NCBI RefSeq assembly: GCF_002934625.1
Contig: NZ_PTJD01000008.1
Location: 1-64,000, forward strand
Source of the DNA: Kineococcus xinjiangensis
GTDB lineage: Bacteria > Actinomycetota > Actinomycetes > Actinomycetales > Kineococcaceae
Reading direction: 5' to 3'
DNA: 64,000 nucleotides
This document shows positions 37,199-45,692 of the stretch, piece after piece. The position numbers and the translations under genes are program-made. How positions within the stretch are numbered: the first letter of the stretch is position 1; each line of letters opens with the position of its first letter. A model generated the notes under the pieces. It was not told the origin of the DNA, ran no database searches, and saw only the letters and a program-made list of their open reading frames with translations.

Positions 37199-38983
37199 TC
37201 AGTCGATCCCGTGCTGCTGCAGCCACAGCTCGAGCAGGCCGAGCTGCCACAGCTTGTTCCCGCGCAGCGGCGTCAGCTCCGAGTTCGGGTCGCGCAGCAG
37301 CTGGGAGACGTACTCCGGCCGGAACAACCCGCGCCGGCGGGCGGCGTCGCTGGAGAGGGCGTCGCGAACCACGTCGAGCACCTTGCCCTGCAGGTGGGTG
37401 ATCGCCGGGACGGGGAAGTAGCCCTTGGGGCGGTCGATGACCTCGGCGGGGATGACACGGCGCCCGACCCGCTTGAGGACGCCCTTGCCGCCCTCGGCGA
37501 GCTTCAGCTCCGGCGGCACCGCGGCGGCCAGCTCCACGAGGTCGTGGTCCAGGAACGGCACCCGCGCCTCCAGGCCCCAGCCCATCGTGGTGTTGTCCAC
37601 CCGCTTCACGGGGTCGTCGACGAGCATCACCTGCGAGTCCAGGCGCAGCGCGGCGTCCACGGCCGTCTCCGCGCCGGGGCGGGCGAAGTGCTCCGCGACG
37701 AAACGGCGCGAGGGGTCCTCGGGGAGCATCCACTCCGGGGAGAGCACTTCGGCCATCTGCGCGTGGTCGCGGTCGAAGAAGGCGCGCGCGTACGCGTCCA
37801 CCGCCTCCTCGCGGCCGATCCCGGCCAGCGGCGGGTACCAGTGGTAGCCGGCGAACACCTCGTCGGCGCCCTGGCCGGACTGCACGACGGAGATGCTGCG
37901 GGAGACGTGCTGCGACAGCAGGTCGAAGGCGACGACGTCGTGGCTGACCATCGGCTCGGCCATGATCTCGACCGCGTGCCCGAGCGCGCCGACGAGCTCG
38001 TCGGAGGTCACCCGGATGCGGTGGTGGTCGGTGCCGTAGCGCTCGGCGATGACGTCGGAGTAGGCGAACTCGTCGCCCTCGCGCCCGCCGACGGACTCGA
38101 ACCCGATGCTGAACGTGGCCAGCCCGCTCTGCCCGGCCTCGGCGAGCAGGCCGACGATGAGGCTGGAGTCCAGCCCGCCCGACAGCAGCACCCCCACGGG
38201 CACGTCGGCCACGGTGCGCCGGCGGACCGCGGTGCGCAGGGACTCCAGGACGGCGTCCTCCCAGTCCCGGTCGGAGAAGCCCGCGAACTCCTCGCGTCGG
38301 GTGTGGGGCGGGTCCCAGTAGCGGTGCTCCCGGCTGGTGCCGTCCGCCTCGACCACCCGCATCGTCGCGGGCGGCAGCTTCCGCACGCCCCGCAGGATGG
38401 TCAGCGGGGCGGGCACCACGGCGTGCCAGGTCAGGTAGTGGTGCAGCGCGACCGGGTCGATGGTGGTGTCGGCACCGCCCGCGGCGAGGATCGCGGGCAG
38501 GCTGGAGGCGAAGCGCAGCCGGCCGGGGGTCTCCGCGAGGTACAGCGGCTTGATGCCGAGGCGGTCGCGGACCATGAGGACGCGGCCGGAATCGCGGTGG
38601 TGGATCACCACGGCGAACATGCCCACGAGGCGGTGGACGAAGTCCTCGCCCCAGCGGTGGTACGCCTTGAGGATCACCTCGGTGTCGCTGTGGCCGGCGA
38701 AGCGGTAGCCGTGCCCCAGGAGCTCCTCACGCAGCTCGCGGTAGTTGTAGATGCAGCCGTTGAAGACCGCCGTGAGCCCCAGTTCGAGGTCGTGCATCGG
38801 CTGGGCGCCGCACTCGGACAGGTCGATGATGGACAGCCGCCGGTGCCCGAGGGCGATGCGGCCCTGCGCCCAGGTCCCCTGCCCGTCGGGACCGCGCGGT
38901 GCGAGGACCTCGGACATCCGCTGCACCGCCGAGACGTCGGCCGCGCTCCCGTCGAAGGTGATCTCGCCGCACAGTCCGCACAT
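37199..38983 (-). CDS. asnO: N-acetylglutaminylglutamine amidotransferase (AsnB-like)
   Basis: This asparagine-synthetase-type enzyme would amidate the C-terminus of N-acetylglutaminylglutamine. The class II glutaminase domain begins at the processed Cys2 (MCGLCGEITFDG), has RGPDGQG and LGHRRLSIIDLSECG, and the synthetase domain has the P-loop VGVLLSGGLDSSLIVGLLAE and SGQGADEVFAGYHWYP. The adjacent GNAT-ATP-grasp gene and M42 peptidase distinguish it from ordinary asparagine synthetases. It leads the asnO-ngg-peptidase operon. Confidence 0.93.
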   Translation of the reverse strand: MCGLCGEITFDGSAADVSAVQRMSEVLAPRGPDGQGTWAQGRIALGHRRLSIIDLSECGAQPMHDLELGLTAVFNGCIYNYRELREELLGHGYRFAGHSDTEVILKAYHRWGEDFVHRLVGMFAVVIHHRDSGRVLMVRDRLGIKPLYLAETPGRLRFASSLPAILAAGGADTTIDPVALHHYLTWHAVVPAPLTILRGVRKLPPATMRVVEADGTSREHRYWDPPHTRREEFAGFSDRDWEDAVLESLRTAVRRRTVADVPVGVLLSGGLDSSLIVGLLAEAGQSGLATFSIGFESVGGREGDEFAYSDVIAERYGTDHHRIRVTSDELVGALGHAVEIMAEPMVSHDVVAFDLLSQHVSRSISVVQSGQGADEVFAGYHWYPPLAGIGREEAVDAYARAFFDRDHAQMAEVLSPEWMLPEDPSRRFVAEHFARPGAETAVDAALRLDSQVMLVDDPVKRVDNTTMGWGLEARVPFLDHDLVELAAAVPPELKLAEGGKGVLKRVGRRVIPAEVIDRPKGYFPVPAITHLQGKVLDVVRDALSSDAARRRGLFRPEYVSQLLRDPNSELTPLRGNKLWQLGLLELWLQQHGID

Positions 38984-39078
38984 GGGAAGTCATCCAACAC
39001 GGGCCCGGAGCGGGATGCACCCCTGGGTGCCCGCCGCCCGGGCGGCGTCGCCCCGGCGAGCGCGGGGTGAACCGGCCG

Positions 39079-39432
39079 TCACAGGTCGGTGAACGCCAGG
39101 CCCTTGCCACCCAGGACGTGTGCGTGGACGTGGAAGACCGTCTGCCCGGCCGAGGCGCCGGTGTTGAAGACGAGCCGGAACTCGCCGCCGCACTCGGCGT
39201 CGGCGATCCGCTTCGCCACCGCCACCACGTGCGCCAGCGTCTGCGGGGCGGCCGCCGCCAGCGCCGGCACGTCCGGGTAGCGCTCCCGGGGCACGACCAG
39301 GACGTGGGTGTCGGCCTTGGGTGCGATGTCGCGGAAGGCGACGACGAGGTCGTCGCTGTGCACCACGTCGGCCGGGATCTCCCCGGCGATGATGCGCAGG
39401 AACAGGTCCTCCTCGCGGGCTGCGTCGCTCAT
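39079..39432 (-). CDS. HIT domain protein (HinT-type nucleotide hydrolase)
   Basis: This 117-residue purine nucleoside phosphoramidase-type protein has FLRIIAGEIPADVVHSDD at the N-terminus and the histidine triad in QTVFHVHAHVLGGKGL. Physiological substrates in bacteria are uncertain. ATG 39432 has TAGCGT exactly 6 nt upstream, so it is probably leaderless. In many actinomycetes a HIT gene sits near phoH. Confidence 0.95.
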   Translation of the reverse strand: MSDAAREEDLFLRIIAGEIPADVVHSDDLVVAFRDIAPKADTHVLVVPRERYPDVPALAAAAPQTLAHVVAVAKRIADAECGGEFRLVFNTGASAGQTVFHVHAHVLGGKGLAFTDL

Positions 39433-39438
39433 GGCGCC

Positions 39439-39444
39439 ACGCTA
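39439..39444 (-). promoter_or_regulatory. -10 element of leaderless HIT-gene promoter
   Basis: TAGCGT is followed by GGCGCC and then the ATG. There is no Shine-Dalgarno. Confidence 0.6.
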
Positions 39445-39548
39445 CCCGCGCTCCCGCCACGGCGGTCCCCGGCGCCCCTGGGCGCGGGGCGGGCACCCGG
39501 CGTGCGATTGCATGTCAACCGTGAGCGGGTCTGGGACGTGGAACAGGT

Positions 39549-40310
39549 GTGAGAAGCACGAGAGCGCCCTGGGGCGCCGGGGCGGAGCCCGCGCGCGGCG
39601 TCACCGCGGGGGTCGCCGCCGTGGCTGAGCGCCGCCCCGCCGCGTGGTGGCGCCGCGGCGGCGACCCCGCCCCGGCCCGCCCCGCGGACGCCGCACCCCC
39701 GGCCGGACCGCCCGAGGCACCCGTGGACGACCCCCGCACCTGGGACGCCGAGGACGCCGTCACCGTCCTGTACGCGACCCACTGGCGCCGGCTGGTGGGG
39801 TTGGCGTCGCTGCTGCTGCACGACCGCGGCAGCGCGGAGGAGGTCGTGCAGGACGCCTTCGTCGCCCTGCACGGGCGCTGGCGGCGCCTGGAGGACCCCG
39901 ATGCGGCGCTCGCCTACCTCCGGCAGATCGTCGTCAACCGCGCCCGCGACGTGCTGCGGCACCGCGAGGTGGTGGACCGGCGCCGGCCGCTGCCGGACCC
40001 GGAGCCCGAGGGCCCGGAGGAGCTGGCCGTGCGCTCCTCCCAGCACCGGGAGGTCCTCGCAGCGCTGGCGGAGCTGCCGCTGCGGCAGCGGGAGGTGCTG
40101 GTGCTGCGCTACTCCGGGGACCTGTCCGAGGCCGGCATCGCCGCGGCGCTCGGCATCAGCCGCGGTGCCGTCAAGACGCACGCCCACCGGGGGCTCGCCG
40201 CGCTGCGCAGCGCGCTGGCCCCGACGGGCGGCCTCCCCCTCCCCCACGACCCGACCACCTCCCTCCGCGGGCACGCAGCCCGGGAGCGACGCGACGAGGA
40301 GCAGCCGTGA
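39549..40310 (+). CDS. ECF sigma factor, SigE family
   Basis: This group IV sigma factor has region 2 at about 77-140 (VTVLYATHWRRLVGLASLLL, SAEEVVQDAFVALHGRW) and region 4 at about 175-220 (LPLRQREVLVLRYSGDLSEA, GISRGAVKTHAHRGLAALR). The ~70-residue Ala/Pro-rich N-terminus is atypical; the true start may be a later GTG such as the Val before DDPRTWDAED. The gene overlaps the next one by GTGA, so the two products are made together, which suggests a regulator-partner pair. Confidence 0.9.
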   Translation: MRSTRAPWGAGAEPARGVTAGVAAVAERRPAAWWRRGGDPAPARPADAAPPAGPPEAPVDDPRTWDAEDAVTVLYATHWRRLVGLASLLLHDRGSAEEVVQDAFVALHGRWRRLEDPDAALAYLRQIVVNRARDVLRHREVVDRRRPLPDPEPEGPEELAVRSSQHREVLAALAELPLRQREVLVLRYSGDLSEAGIAAALGISRGAVKTHAHRGLAALRSALAPTGGLPLPHDPTTSLRGHAARERRDEEQP

Positions 40311-41521
40311 GCCAGGACCGTTCCCCCCACTCCGGAGGCCCCGGCCGCTACGACGGCCCGGCCGACGCCGGCCCCGTGCCCGTGGGCGGGCTGCCCTCCC
40401 CGGCGGAGGACCCCACGGCGGCGCTGCTGCACGACGCGTTCGCCGCGCACACCGCCGGCCTGCGCCCCGCCGACCGGCTCGCCGCCATCCACGCCGAGGC
40501 GGCCCGCCGCCGTCACCGCCGCCGGACGGGTGCGGTGGCCGGCGTGGCCGCCGCCGCGCTCGCCGTGGCGGGGGGCGCCTACGCCGTGACGGGGCTCGAC
40601 CGGGACACCCGCCAGGTGGTGAGCGCACCCGCGCAGCCGGGCGAGTCCGCGCCGGCGTGGCAGCCGCCCGCGGCGGAACCCGCCCCGCAGCCGACCGTGA
40701 GTGCGAGCGCGCCGACCGGCCGGAGCAGCGAGGGCGGCGGCGCCACCCCCGGCGCCACCGGCACGAAGGGCGGCGCGACGCAGAGCGCGAGCCCGGCACC
40801 GAAGACCGTCCCGGTGTACTGGCTGGGCGGCGGGGACCACCCCACCGGCCCGAAGCTGTACCGCGAGTACCTGCCCACCTCCGGCACCGCCGACGGGCCC
40901 ACGCAGGCGCTGCGGCTGATGCTCGCCGGTCAACCGAAGGACCCCGACTACACCTCCCCGTGGCAGCCGGACCCGCAGGCGAGCGTGGAGGTCGGTGCCG
41001 ACGTCATCACCGTCACCGTCTCCCGCGAGGCGGTCTCCGGCCCCGGCGTCGGCTCCGCGACCGCCGCGATGGCGGTGCAGCAGCTCGTGCACACCGTGAC
41101 CGCCGCGGCCGGGGAGGAGCTCCCCGTGCGGATCATCGTCGGCGACCACGAGGGCGCGGAGCTGTGGGGCGCCGTCAAGCTGCCCGACACCGTCAGCCGG
41201 GCACCCAAGGAGGAGGTCCACGCCCCGGTCTGGATCACCAGCCTGTCCGACGGCGCCCTCGTGGAGCCTGGCGTCCTGCAGGTGGAGGGCCTCGGCACCG
41301 GCTTCGAGGCGAACCTCAACTACGTCCTCACCGACCACGAGGGCGAGGAGGTCGCGCGCGGCTACACCACCGCGGGCGCCAACGGCGAGATCGGGCCGTT
41401 CGCGTTCGAGCTGGAGCTGACGACGGGCGTGTACACGCTGTCCGTCTTCGACCCGGGCGAGGCCTCCGAGGGCGAGGGCCACCCGCCCTTCCCGGACACG
41501 AAGACGCTCGACGTCCGCTGA
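40307..41521 (+). CDS. membrane-anchored GerMN/Gmad2 domain protein, probable sigma-factor partner
   Basis: About 70 cytoplasmic residues are followed by one transmembrane helix (about 70-95), a Pro/Ser/Gly-rich linker, a GerMN domain (VPVYWLGGGD, RLMLAGQP, the paired strands of a spore-germination M-type fold) and a C-terminal Gmad2 immunoglobulin-like domain (PVWITSLSDGALVEPGVLQVEG to the end). GerMN-Gmad2 proteins also occur in non-sporulating actinomycetes. Position after the sigma gene with a GTGA overlap makes an anti-sigma or signal-sensing role plausible, but no ZAS zinc motif is present. Confidence 0.88.
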   Translation: MSQDRSPHSGGPGRYDGPADAGPVPVGGLPSPAEDPTAALLHDAFAAHTAGLRPADRLAAIHAEAARRRHRRRTGAVAGVAAAALAVAGGAYAVTGLDRDTRQVVSAPAQPGESAPAWQPPAAEPAPQPTVSASAPTGRSSEGGGATPGATGTKGGATQSASPAPKTVPVYWLGGGDHPTGPKLYREYLPTSGTADGPTQALRLMLAGQPKDPDYTSPWQPDPQASVEVGADVITVTVSREAVSGPGVGSATAAMAVQQLVHTVTAAAGEELPVRIIVGDHEGAELWGAVKLPDTVSRAPKEEVHAPVWITSLSDGALVEPGVLQVEGLGTGFEANLNYVLTDHEGEEVARGYTTAGANGEIGPFAFELELTTGVYTLSVFDPGEASEGEGHPPFPDTKTLDVR

Positions 41522-41556
41522 CCCGCCGCCGCCCGGCGGGAGCGGGCGGCGGCGGG
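41522..41556 (+). terminator. terminator hairpin after the sigma/GerMN operon
   Basis: A perfect 14-bp stem (CCCGCCGCCGCCCG / CGGGCGGCGGCGGG) with a 7-nt loop directly abuts the stop codon. Confidence 0.75.
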
Positions 41557-41601
41557 CGCGGGGACCGCTCGGGGTCGGTCTCCGCGCCCGCCGCCGGACC
41601 A

Positions 41602-41640
41602 GCCGTGACGGACCGGCCGCGACGGCCGGTCCGTCACGGC
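41602..41640. terminator. bidirectional terminator between GerMN gene and dnaJ
   Basis: A perfect 18-bp stem, GCCGTGACGGACCGGCCG and its complement, with a CGA loop ends 3 nt before the dnaJ stop. Confidence 0.85.
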
Positions 41641-41643
41641 CGC

Positions 41644-42762
41644 TCAGCGCCCGGCGAAGAGGTCCCGCAGCTTGGAGAACACGCCCTGGGTGGAGGGGGA
41701 GAGCCGGCCGGCGGGGCGGACCTCGCCCCGCAGCTCGGCGAGCCGGCGCAGCAGCTCCTCCTGCTCGGAGTCGAGGTTGCGCGGCGTGACGACGTCGAGG
41801 TGCACGTGCAGGTCACCGCGACCGGTGGAGCGCAGGTGCTCCGTGCCGCGGGCGCGCAGGGTGACGGTCTCCCCCGACTGCGAGCCGGCGCGGACCTCGA
41901 TGTCGACGTCGTCGCCCTCCAGCGTCTCCAGCGGGATGACCGTGCCCAGGGCGGCGGCGGTCATCGGCACCTCCAGGGTGCAGTGCAGGTCGTCGCCGCG
42001 GCGCTGGAACGTCGGGTGCGGGCGCTCGGCGATCTCCACGTAGAGGTCCCCGGCCGGGCCCCCGGCGGTGCCGACCTCGCCCTGCCCGGCGAGCTGGATG
42101 CGGGTGCCCGTGCTCACCCCGGCGGGGATGCGGATGGTCAGCGGCCGGCGCGCCCGCACCCGGCCCTCGCCGGAGCACTCCAGGCACGGCGCCGGCAGCA
42201 CGGTGCCGAAGCCGCGGCACGTCGGGCACGGCTGCGCGGTCATCACCTGCCCCAGCAGGGAGCGCACGACCCGCTGCACCTGGCCGCGGCCGCCGCAGAT
42301 GTCGCACGTGACCGGCTCGGTACCGGGCTGGCAGCAGCTCCCCTTGCAGGTGGGGCAGATCGCCGCGGTGTCCACGGCGATCTCCTTGGTACCGCCGAAG
42401 GCGGCCTCCGCGAGGTCGACGTCGACGCGGATGAGGGCGTCCTGGCCGCGCTGGGTGCGGCTGACGGGACCCCGGCCGGCGGTCGCGCCGCCACCGAAGA
42501 AGGCGTCCATGATGTCGCTGAAGCCGAAGCCCGCGCCGAAGCCGGCACCGCCCGGCTGGGTGCCGCCGCGGTCGTAGAGGTCCCGCTTCTCCGGGTTGGA
42601 GAGGGTCTCGTAGGCCTGGGAGACCTCCTTGAACCGCTCCCCCGCGTCCGGGTCGTCGGTGACGTCCGGGTGCAGCTTCCGCGCGAGCTTCCGGTACGCC
42701 CGCTTGATCTCCTCGGGGGAGGCGTCGCGCGAGACACCGAGCACCTCGTAGTAGTCGCTCAC
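41644..42762 (-). CDS. dnaJ: chaperone DnaJ
   Basis: This Hsp40 co-chaperone of DnaK has the J domain at 1-65 with HPD in [10 protein letters not shown], then a Gly/Phe region ([13 protein letters not shown]), four cysteine repeats ([32 protein letters not shown]; the first lacks the final Gly) and the substrate-binding C-terminal domains. It lies 97 nt after hrcA, the standard hrcA-dnaJ arrangement under HrcA/CIRCE control. GTG 42762 gives the usual SDYYEVLGV start; GTG 42771 is an alternative. Confidence 0.97.
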   Translation of the reverse strand: MSDYYEVLGVSRDASPEEIKRAYRKLARKLHPDVTDDPDAGERFKEVSQAYETLSNPEKRDLYDRGGTQPGGAGFGAGFGFSDIMDAFFGGGATAGRGPVSRTQRGQDALIRVDVDLAEAAFGGTKEIAVDTAAICPTCKGSCCQPGTEPVTCDICGGRGQVQRVVRSLLGQVMTAQPCPTCRGFGTVLPAPCLECSGEGRVRARRPLTIRIPAGVSTGTRIQLAGQGEVGTAGGPAGDLYVEIAERPHPTFQRRGDDLHCTLEVPMTAAALGTVIPLETLEGDDVDIEVRAGSQSGETVTLRARGTEHLRSTGRGDLHVHLDVVTPRNLDSEQEELLRRLAELRGEVRPAGRLSPSTQGVFSKLRDLFAGR

Positions 42763-42859
42763 GGGCGGCACCGTCTCCTCATCGGGTGGTCCTGCATCGG
42801 GTCCTCGGGTCCAGGTCGTCGGGCGGCACGTCGCTCGGGCGGCACGTCGCGGGGCTGCG

Positions 42860-43900
42860 TCACTGCGCGAGGATGCGGGAGACGTAGCGGGCGACGGACC
42901 GCACGGCGGCCATCGTCGTGGGGTAGTCCATCCTCGTGGGTCCCAGCACCCCCAGGCGCGCCAGGGCCTGCCCCTCGCCGTAGCCGCTGGTCACCACCGA
43001 CGTCTCCGCGAGCCCCAGGTCGAGGTTCTCGGCGCCGATGCGGACGCTCAGGCCGCCCGGGCCGGACTGCTGGTCCTCGGCCATCTCCTGCATGAGGCGC
43101 AGCAGGACGACGTGCTCCTCCAGCGCCTCGAGCACCGAGCCCAGCGAGGCGGGGAAGTCGGTCCCGCTGCGCACGAGGTTCGCCGTGCCCGCGATCACCA
43201 CCCGCTCCTCCAGGGCCGCGGTCAGCCCGTCGCGCAGCGCGGCCAGCACCTCGTCGGCCGCCGCGCGCTGCGGCGCGGGGACCTCGTCGGCCACGCCGGG
43301 CAGGAGGTCGCGGGCCTCCGCCACCCGCCGCGAGACCAGCGCCGCGTTGAGCCGCGTGCGCAGGTCGGCCAGCAGCGGGGGCAGCTCGGCGTCGGCCACG
43401 CGCGAGTGCAGCGTGACGACCCGCTGCTCCACCCGGCCGGTGTCGGTGATGAGCACCAGCAGCGCCGAGCGGCCGCCGACGTGGATGACCTCCACGTGGC
43501 GCACCGCCGCCCGCGACAGCGAGGGGTACTGCACGACCGCCGCCTGCCGGGTGATCGAGGCGAGCAGCCGCACCGTGCGGTCGACGATGTCGTCGAGGTC
43601 GGCGGCGCCGTCGAGGAACGCCTGGATGGCCCGCTTCTCCGCGGCCGACATGGGCTTGACGGTGGCGAGGCGGTCGACGAAGAGGCGGTAGCCCTTGTCC
43701 GTGGGCACCCGGCCGGCGCTGGTGTGCGGCTGGGCGATGTAGCCCTCCTCCTCCAGCACGGCCATGTCGTTGCGGATCGTCGCCGGGGACACGCCGAGCT
43801 GGTACCGCTCGACGAGGTTCTTGGACCCGACGGGCTCCCGCGTGCTGACGTAGTCCTCGACGATGGCGCGCAGCACGGCCATCCGTCGCTCGTCGCTCAT
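42860..43900 (-). CDS. hrcA: heat-inducible transcriptional repressor HrcA
   Basis: HrcA represses heat-shock chaperone genes by binding CIRCE. The N-terminal winged helix is typical: [60 protein letters not shown]. The C-terminal GAF-like dimerisation domain completes 346 aa. A CIRCE element lies about 50 nt upstream, so the operon is autoregulated and should be induced on heat shock or protein misfolding. Confidence 0.97.
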   Translation of the reverse strand: MSDERRMAVLRAIVEDYVSTREPVGSKNLVERYQLGVSPATIRNDMAVLEEEGYIAQPHTSAGRVPTDKGYRLFVDRLATVKPMSAAEKRAIQAFLDGAADLDDIVDRTVRLLASITRQAAVVQYPSLSRAAVRHVEVIHVGGRSALLVLITDTGRVEQRVVTLHSRVADAELPPLLADLRTRLNAALVSRRVAEARDLLPGVADEVPAPQRAAADEVLAALRDGLTAALEERVVIAGTANLVRSGTDFPASLGSVLEALEEHVVLLRLMQEMAEDQQSGPGGLSVRIGAENLDLGLAETSVVTSGYGEGQALARLGVLGPTRMDYPTTMAAVRSVARYVSRILAQ

Positions 43901-43946
43901 GCCCCACCTCCGGTCCCGCCCGCACGCCCTGTCCTGCCGGCTCCTC

Positions 43947-43973
43947 CTGGCACTCCAGGCGCCGGAGTGCCAA
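43947..43973. promoter_or_regulatory. CIRCE operator for HrcA
   Basis: TGGCACTC-N9-GAGTGCCA matches the consensus TTAGCACTC-N9-GAGTGCTAA in arm sequence and 9-bp spacer, apart from the outermost bases. It lies immediately downstream of, and touches, a TAGACT -10 element (43978-43973) on the minus strand, so HrcA bound here would block transcription of hrcA-dnaJ. Confidence 0.92.
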
Positions 43974-44044
43974 GTCTAGGCCGTCGCGGCCCCGGCCACC
44001 GCTCCGCCGCCGCGAGCCTGCCCGGCTCCGGGCGCGGAGGTGGC

Positions 44045-44050
44045 TAGCGT
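44045..44050 (+). promoter_or_regulatory. -10 element of leaderless DUF3097 promoter
   Basis: TAGCGT is followed by 7 nt and then GTG 44058. Confidence 0.6.
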
Positions 44051-44057
44051 GCCGCCC

Positions 44058-44906
44058 GTGACGCCACCCGACCGCTACGGCAGCGACGTCCTCGCCCGCG
44101 ACCCGCACCCGCGCCGCCCCACGAGCCGGGAGCAGCCGGCCGAGCCCGGCCTCGTCGTGGAGGACGTGGACACCGGCTGGGTGGGTGCCGTCGTCCGGGT
44201 GGAGAAGAGCGGCGGCATGCACGTCGTCGTGCTGGAGGACGCCCGCGGGCGCACCCGCACCTTCCCGCTGGGGCCGGGCTTCTGGATCGACGGGGAGCCG
44301 GTGCGGCTCGTCGCCCCCCGCGGCCCCGCCCAGCCCGCCGCGCCGACCCGCACCGCCAGCGGCTCCCTCGCCGTGCGGACGGCCGCCCGCACGGCGCGCG
44401 CCTCCCGCATCCTCGTCGAGGGGCGCCACGACGCCGAGCTGGTGGAGAAGGTGTGGGGTGACGACCTGCGCGTGGAGGGCGTCGTCGTGGAGATGCTCGA
44501 CGGCGTCGACGACCTCGCCGCGGCGGTGCGCGACTTCCGCCCCGGGCCCGGCCGGCGCCTGGGCGTGCTCGTGGACCACCTCGTCCCCGGCAGCAAGGAG
44601 TCGCGCATCGTCGCGCAGGTGCGCCACCCCCACGTGCTGGTGGTGGGGCACCCGTTCGTCGACGTCTGGCAGGCGGTGCGGCCGCAGCGCCTCGGCTGGG
44701 AGCGCTGGCCGGTGATCCCGCGGGGCACGTCGTGGAAGCACGGGATCCTCGCCGAGCTCGGCTGGGCGCACGCCACCCAGGCCGACGTCGCGCACGGCTG
44801 GAAGCGCATCCTCGGCACCGTCCGCGACTACACCGACCTGGAGCCGGCGCTGCTGGGCCGGGTGGAGGAGCTGGTGGACTTCGTCACGGCGGACGGGGAG
44901 CCCTGA
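44058..44906 (+). CDS. DUF3097 family protein
   Basis: This actinobacteria-specific family of unknown function is conserved next to hrcA/hemW. It begins with the family signature DRYGSDVLA, then [20 protein letters not shown], and has a C-terminal TOPRIM-like half ([53 protein letters not shown]) in which Glu and the Asp-x-Leu motif recall nucleic-acid-processing TOPRIM proteins. That similarity is my reading, not an established function. Start GTG 44058 is preferred over GTG 44040 and 44049 because of the homology and TAGCGT 7 nt upstream. Confidence 0.92.
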   Translation: MTPPDRYGSDVLARDPHPRRPTSREQPAEPGLVVEDVDTGWVGAVVRVEKSGGMHVVVLEDARGRTRTFPLGPGFWIDGEPVRLVAPRGPAQPAAPTRTASGSLAVRTAARTARASRILVEGRHDAELVEKVWGDDLRVEGVVVEMLDGVDDLAAAVRDFRPGPGRRLGVLVDHLVPGSKESRIVAQVRHPHVLVVGHPFVDVWQAVRPQRLGWERWPVIPRGTSWKHGILAELGWAHATQADVAHGWKRILGTVRDYTDLEPALLGRVEELVDFVTADGEP

Positions 44907-45088
44907 TCCGGCGCCCGGGCGGGTGCCCGGACCGGGCGCACCCGGCGGGCGCACCGTTCGGGCGCACCCGGCCCACCGGGCACCGGCACCTGTCAGCATG
45001 GCGGTGCGAGCAGCCCGCGAACCACCCCTGGACGGCAGAGCCGGCCGGGGGTGACCCAGACGACCGACCGCAGCAGGCAGGAGGACCC

Positions 45089-45652
45089 GTGTCCGACAGC
45101 TCCCCCACCCCGGGGCCGAACTTCGACAAGCCGGGGCGGCCCCCGGAGCACGGCGGGCAGCCGCCGTACGGGCAGCCGCCGCAGTACGGGCAGCCGCCCC
45201 ACGGCCAGGCGCCGCAGGGCCAGTACGGGCAGCCGGCGCAGCACGGTCAGCCCCAGTACGGCCAGGCCCCGCAGGGCCAGTACGGCCAGCCGGCGCAGTA
45301 CGGGGCCGGACCCTACGGGCAGCCGCCGGTCAGCCCCGCCGACGAGCGCACCTGGGCGACGCTGACGCACATCGGCGGGATCTTCTTCTCGTTCATCCCC
45401 GCGCTGGTGGTCTACCTGGTCTTCAAGGACCGCAGCGGTTTCCTGCGCGGGCACGCCGCGACCGCCCTGAACTTCCAGATCATCATCCTGATCGCGTGGA
45501 TCGTGTCGGCCAGCCTCACGACGGTCCTCATCGGGTTCCTCCTGATGCCCCTGGTGGGCATCGCGTACCTCGTCTTCCCGATCCTCGCCGCGGTCGCCGC
45601 CAACCGCGGTGCCGCCTACCGCTACCCGGCGACCCCGCAGATGGTCAGCTGA
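45089..45652 (+). CDS. DUF4870 domain membrane protein
   Basis: The first 80 residues are a Gln/Pro/Gly/Tyr-rich low-complexity stretch (repeats around QYGQP). The DUF4870 domain follows at 85-180: [40 protein letters not shown], and three hydrophobic helices. Function is unknown; the family consists of small integral membrane proteins. AGGAGG lies 4 nt before the GTG. A hairpin separates it from convergent hemW. Confidence 0.9.
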   Translation: MSDSSPTPGPNFDKPGRPPEHGGQPPYGQPPQYGQPPHGQAPQGQYGQPAQHGQPQYGQAPQGQYGQPAQYGAGPYGQPPVSPADERTWATLTHIGGIFFSFIPALVVYLVFKDRSGFLRGHAATALNFQIIILIAWIVSASLTTVLIGFLLMPLVGIAYLVFPILAAVAANRGAAYRYPATPQMVS

Positions 45653-45659
45653 GACGCGC

Positions 45660-45689
45660 CGGGCCGCCGGGAGCGATCCCGGCGGCCCG
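45660..45689. terminator. bidirectional terminator between DUF4870 gene and hemW
   Basis: A perfect 13-bp stem (CGGGCCGCCGGGA / TCCCGGCGGCCCG) with loop GCGA lies in the 40-nt gap between convergent genes. Confidence 0.8.
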
Positions 45690-45692
45690 GCC

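Noticed and set aside
33866-39070. A 1,700-codon open frame on the plus strand across the NAGGN operon
   Set aside because: Antisense to three well-supported genes, with His/Arg/Val-rich low-complexity translation and no domain.
44907-45088. GGGCGCACCCGG-type repeats after the DUF3097 gene as a regulatory array
   Set aside because: The copies are short, degenerate and expected in GC-saturated spacer; I cannot distinguish them from composition.
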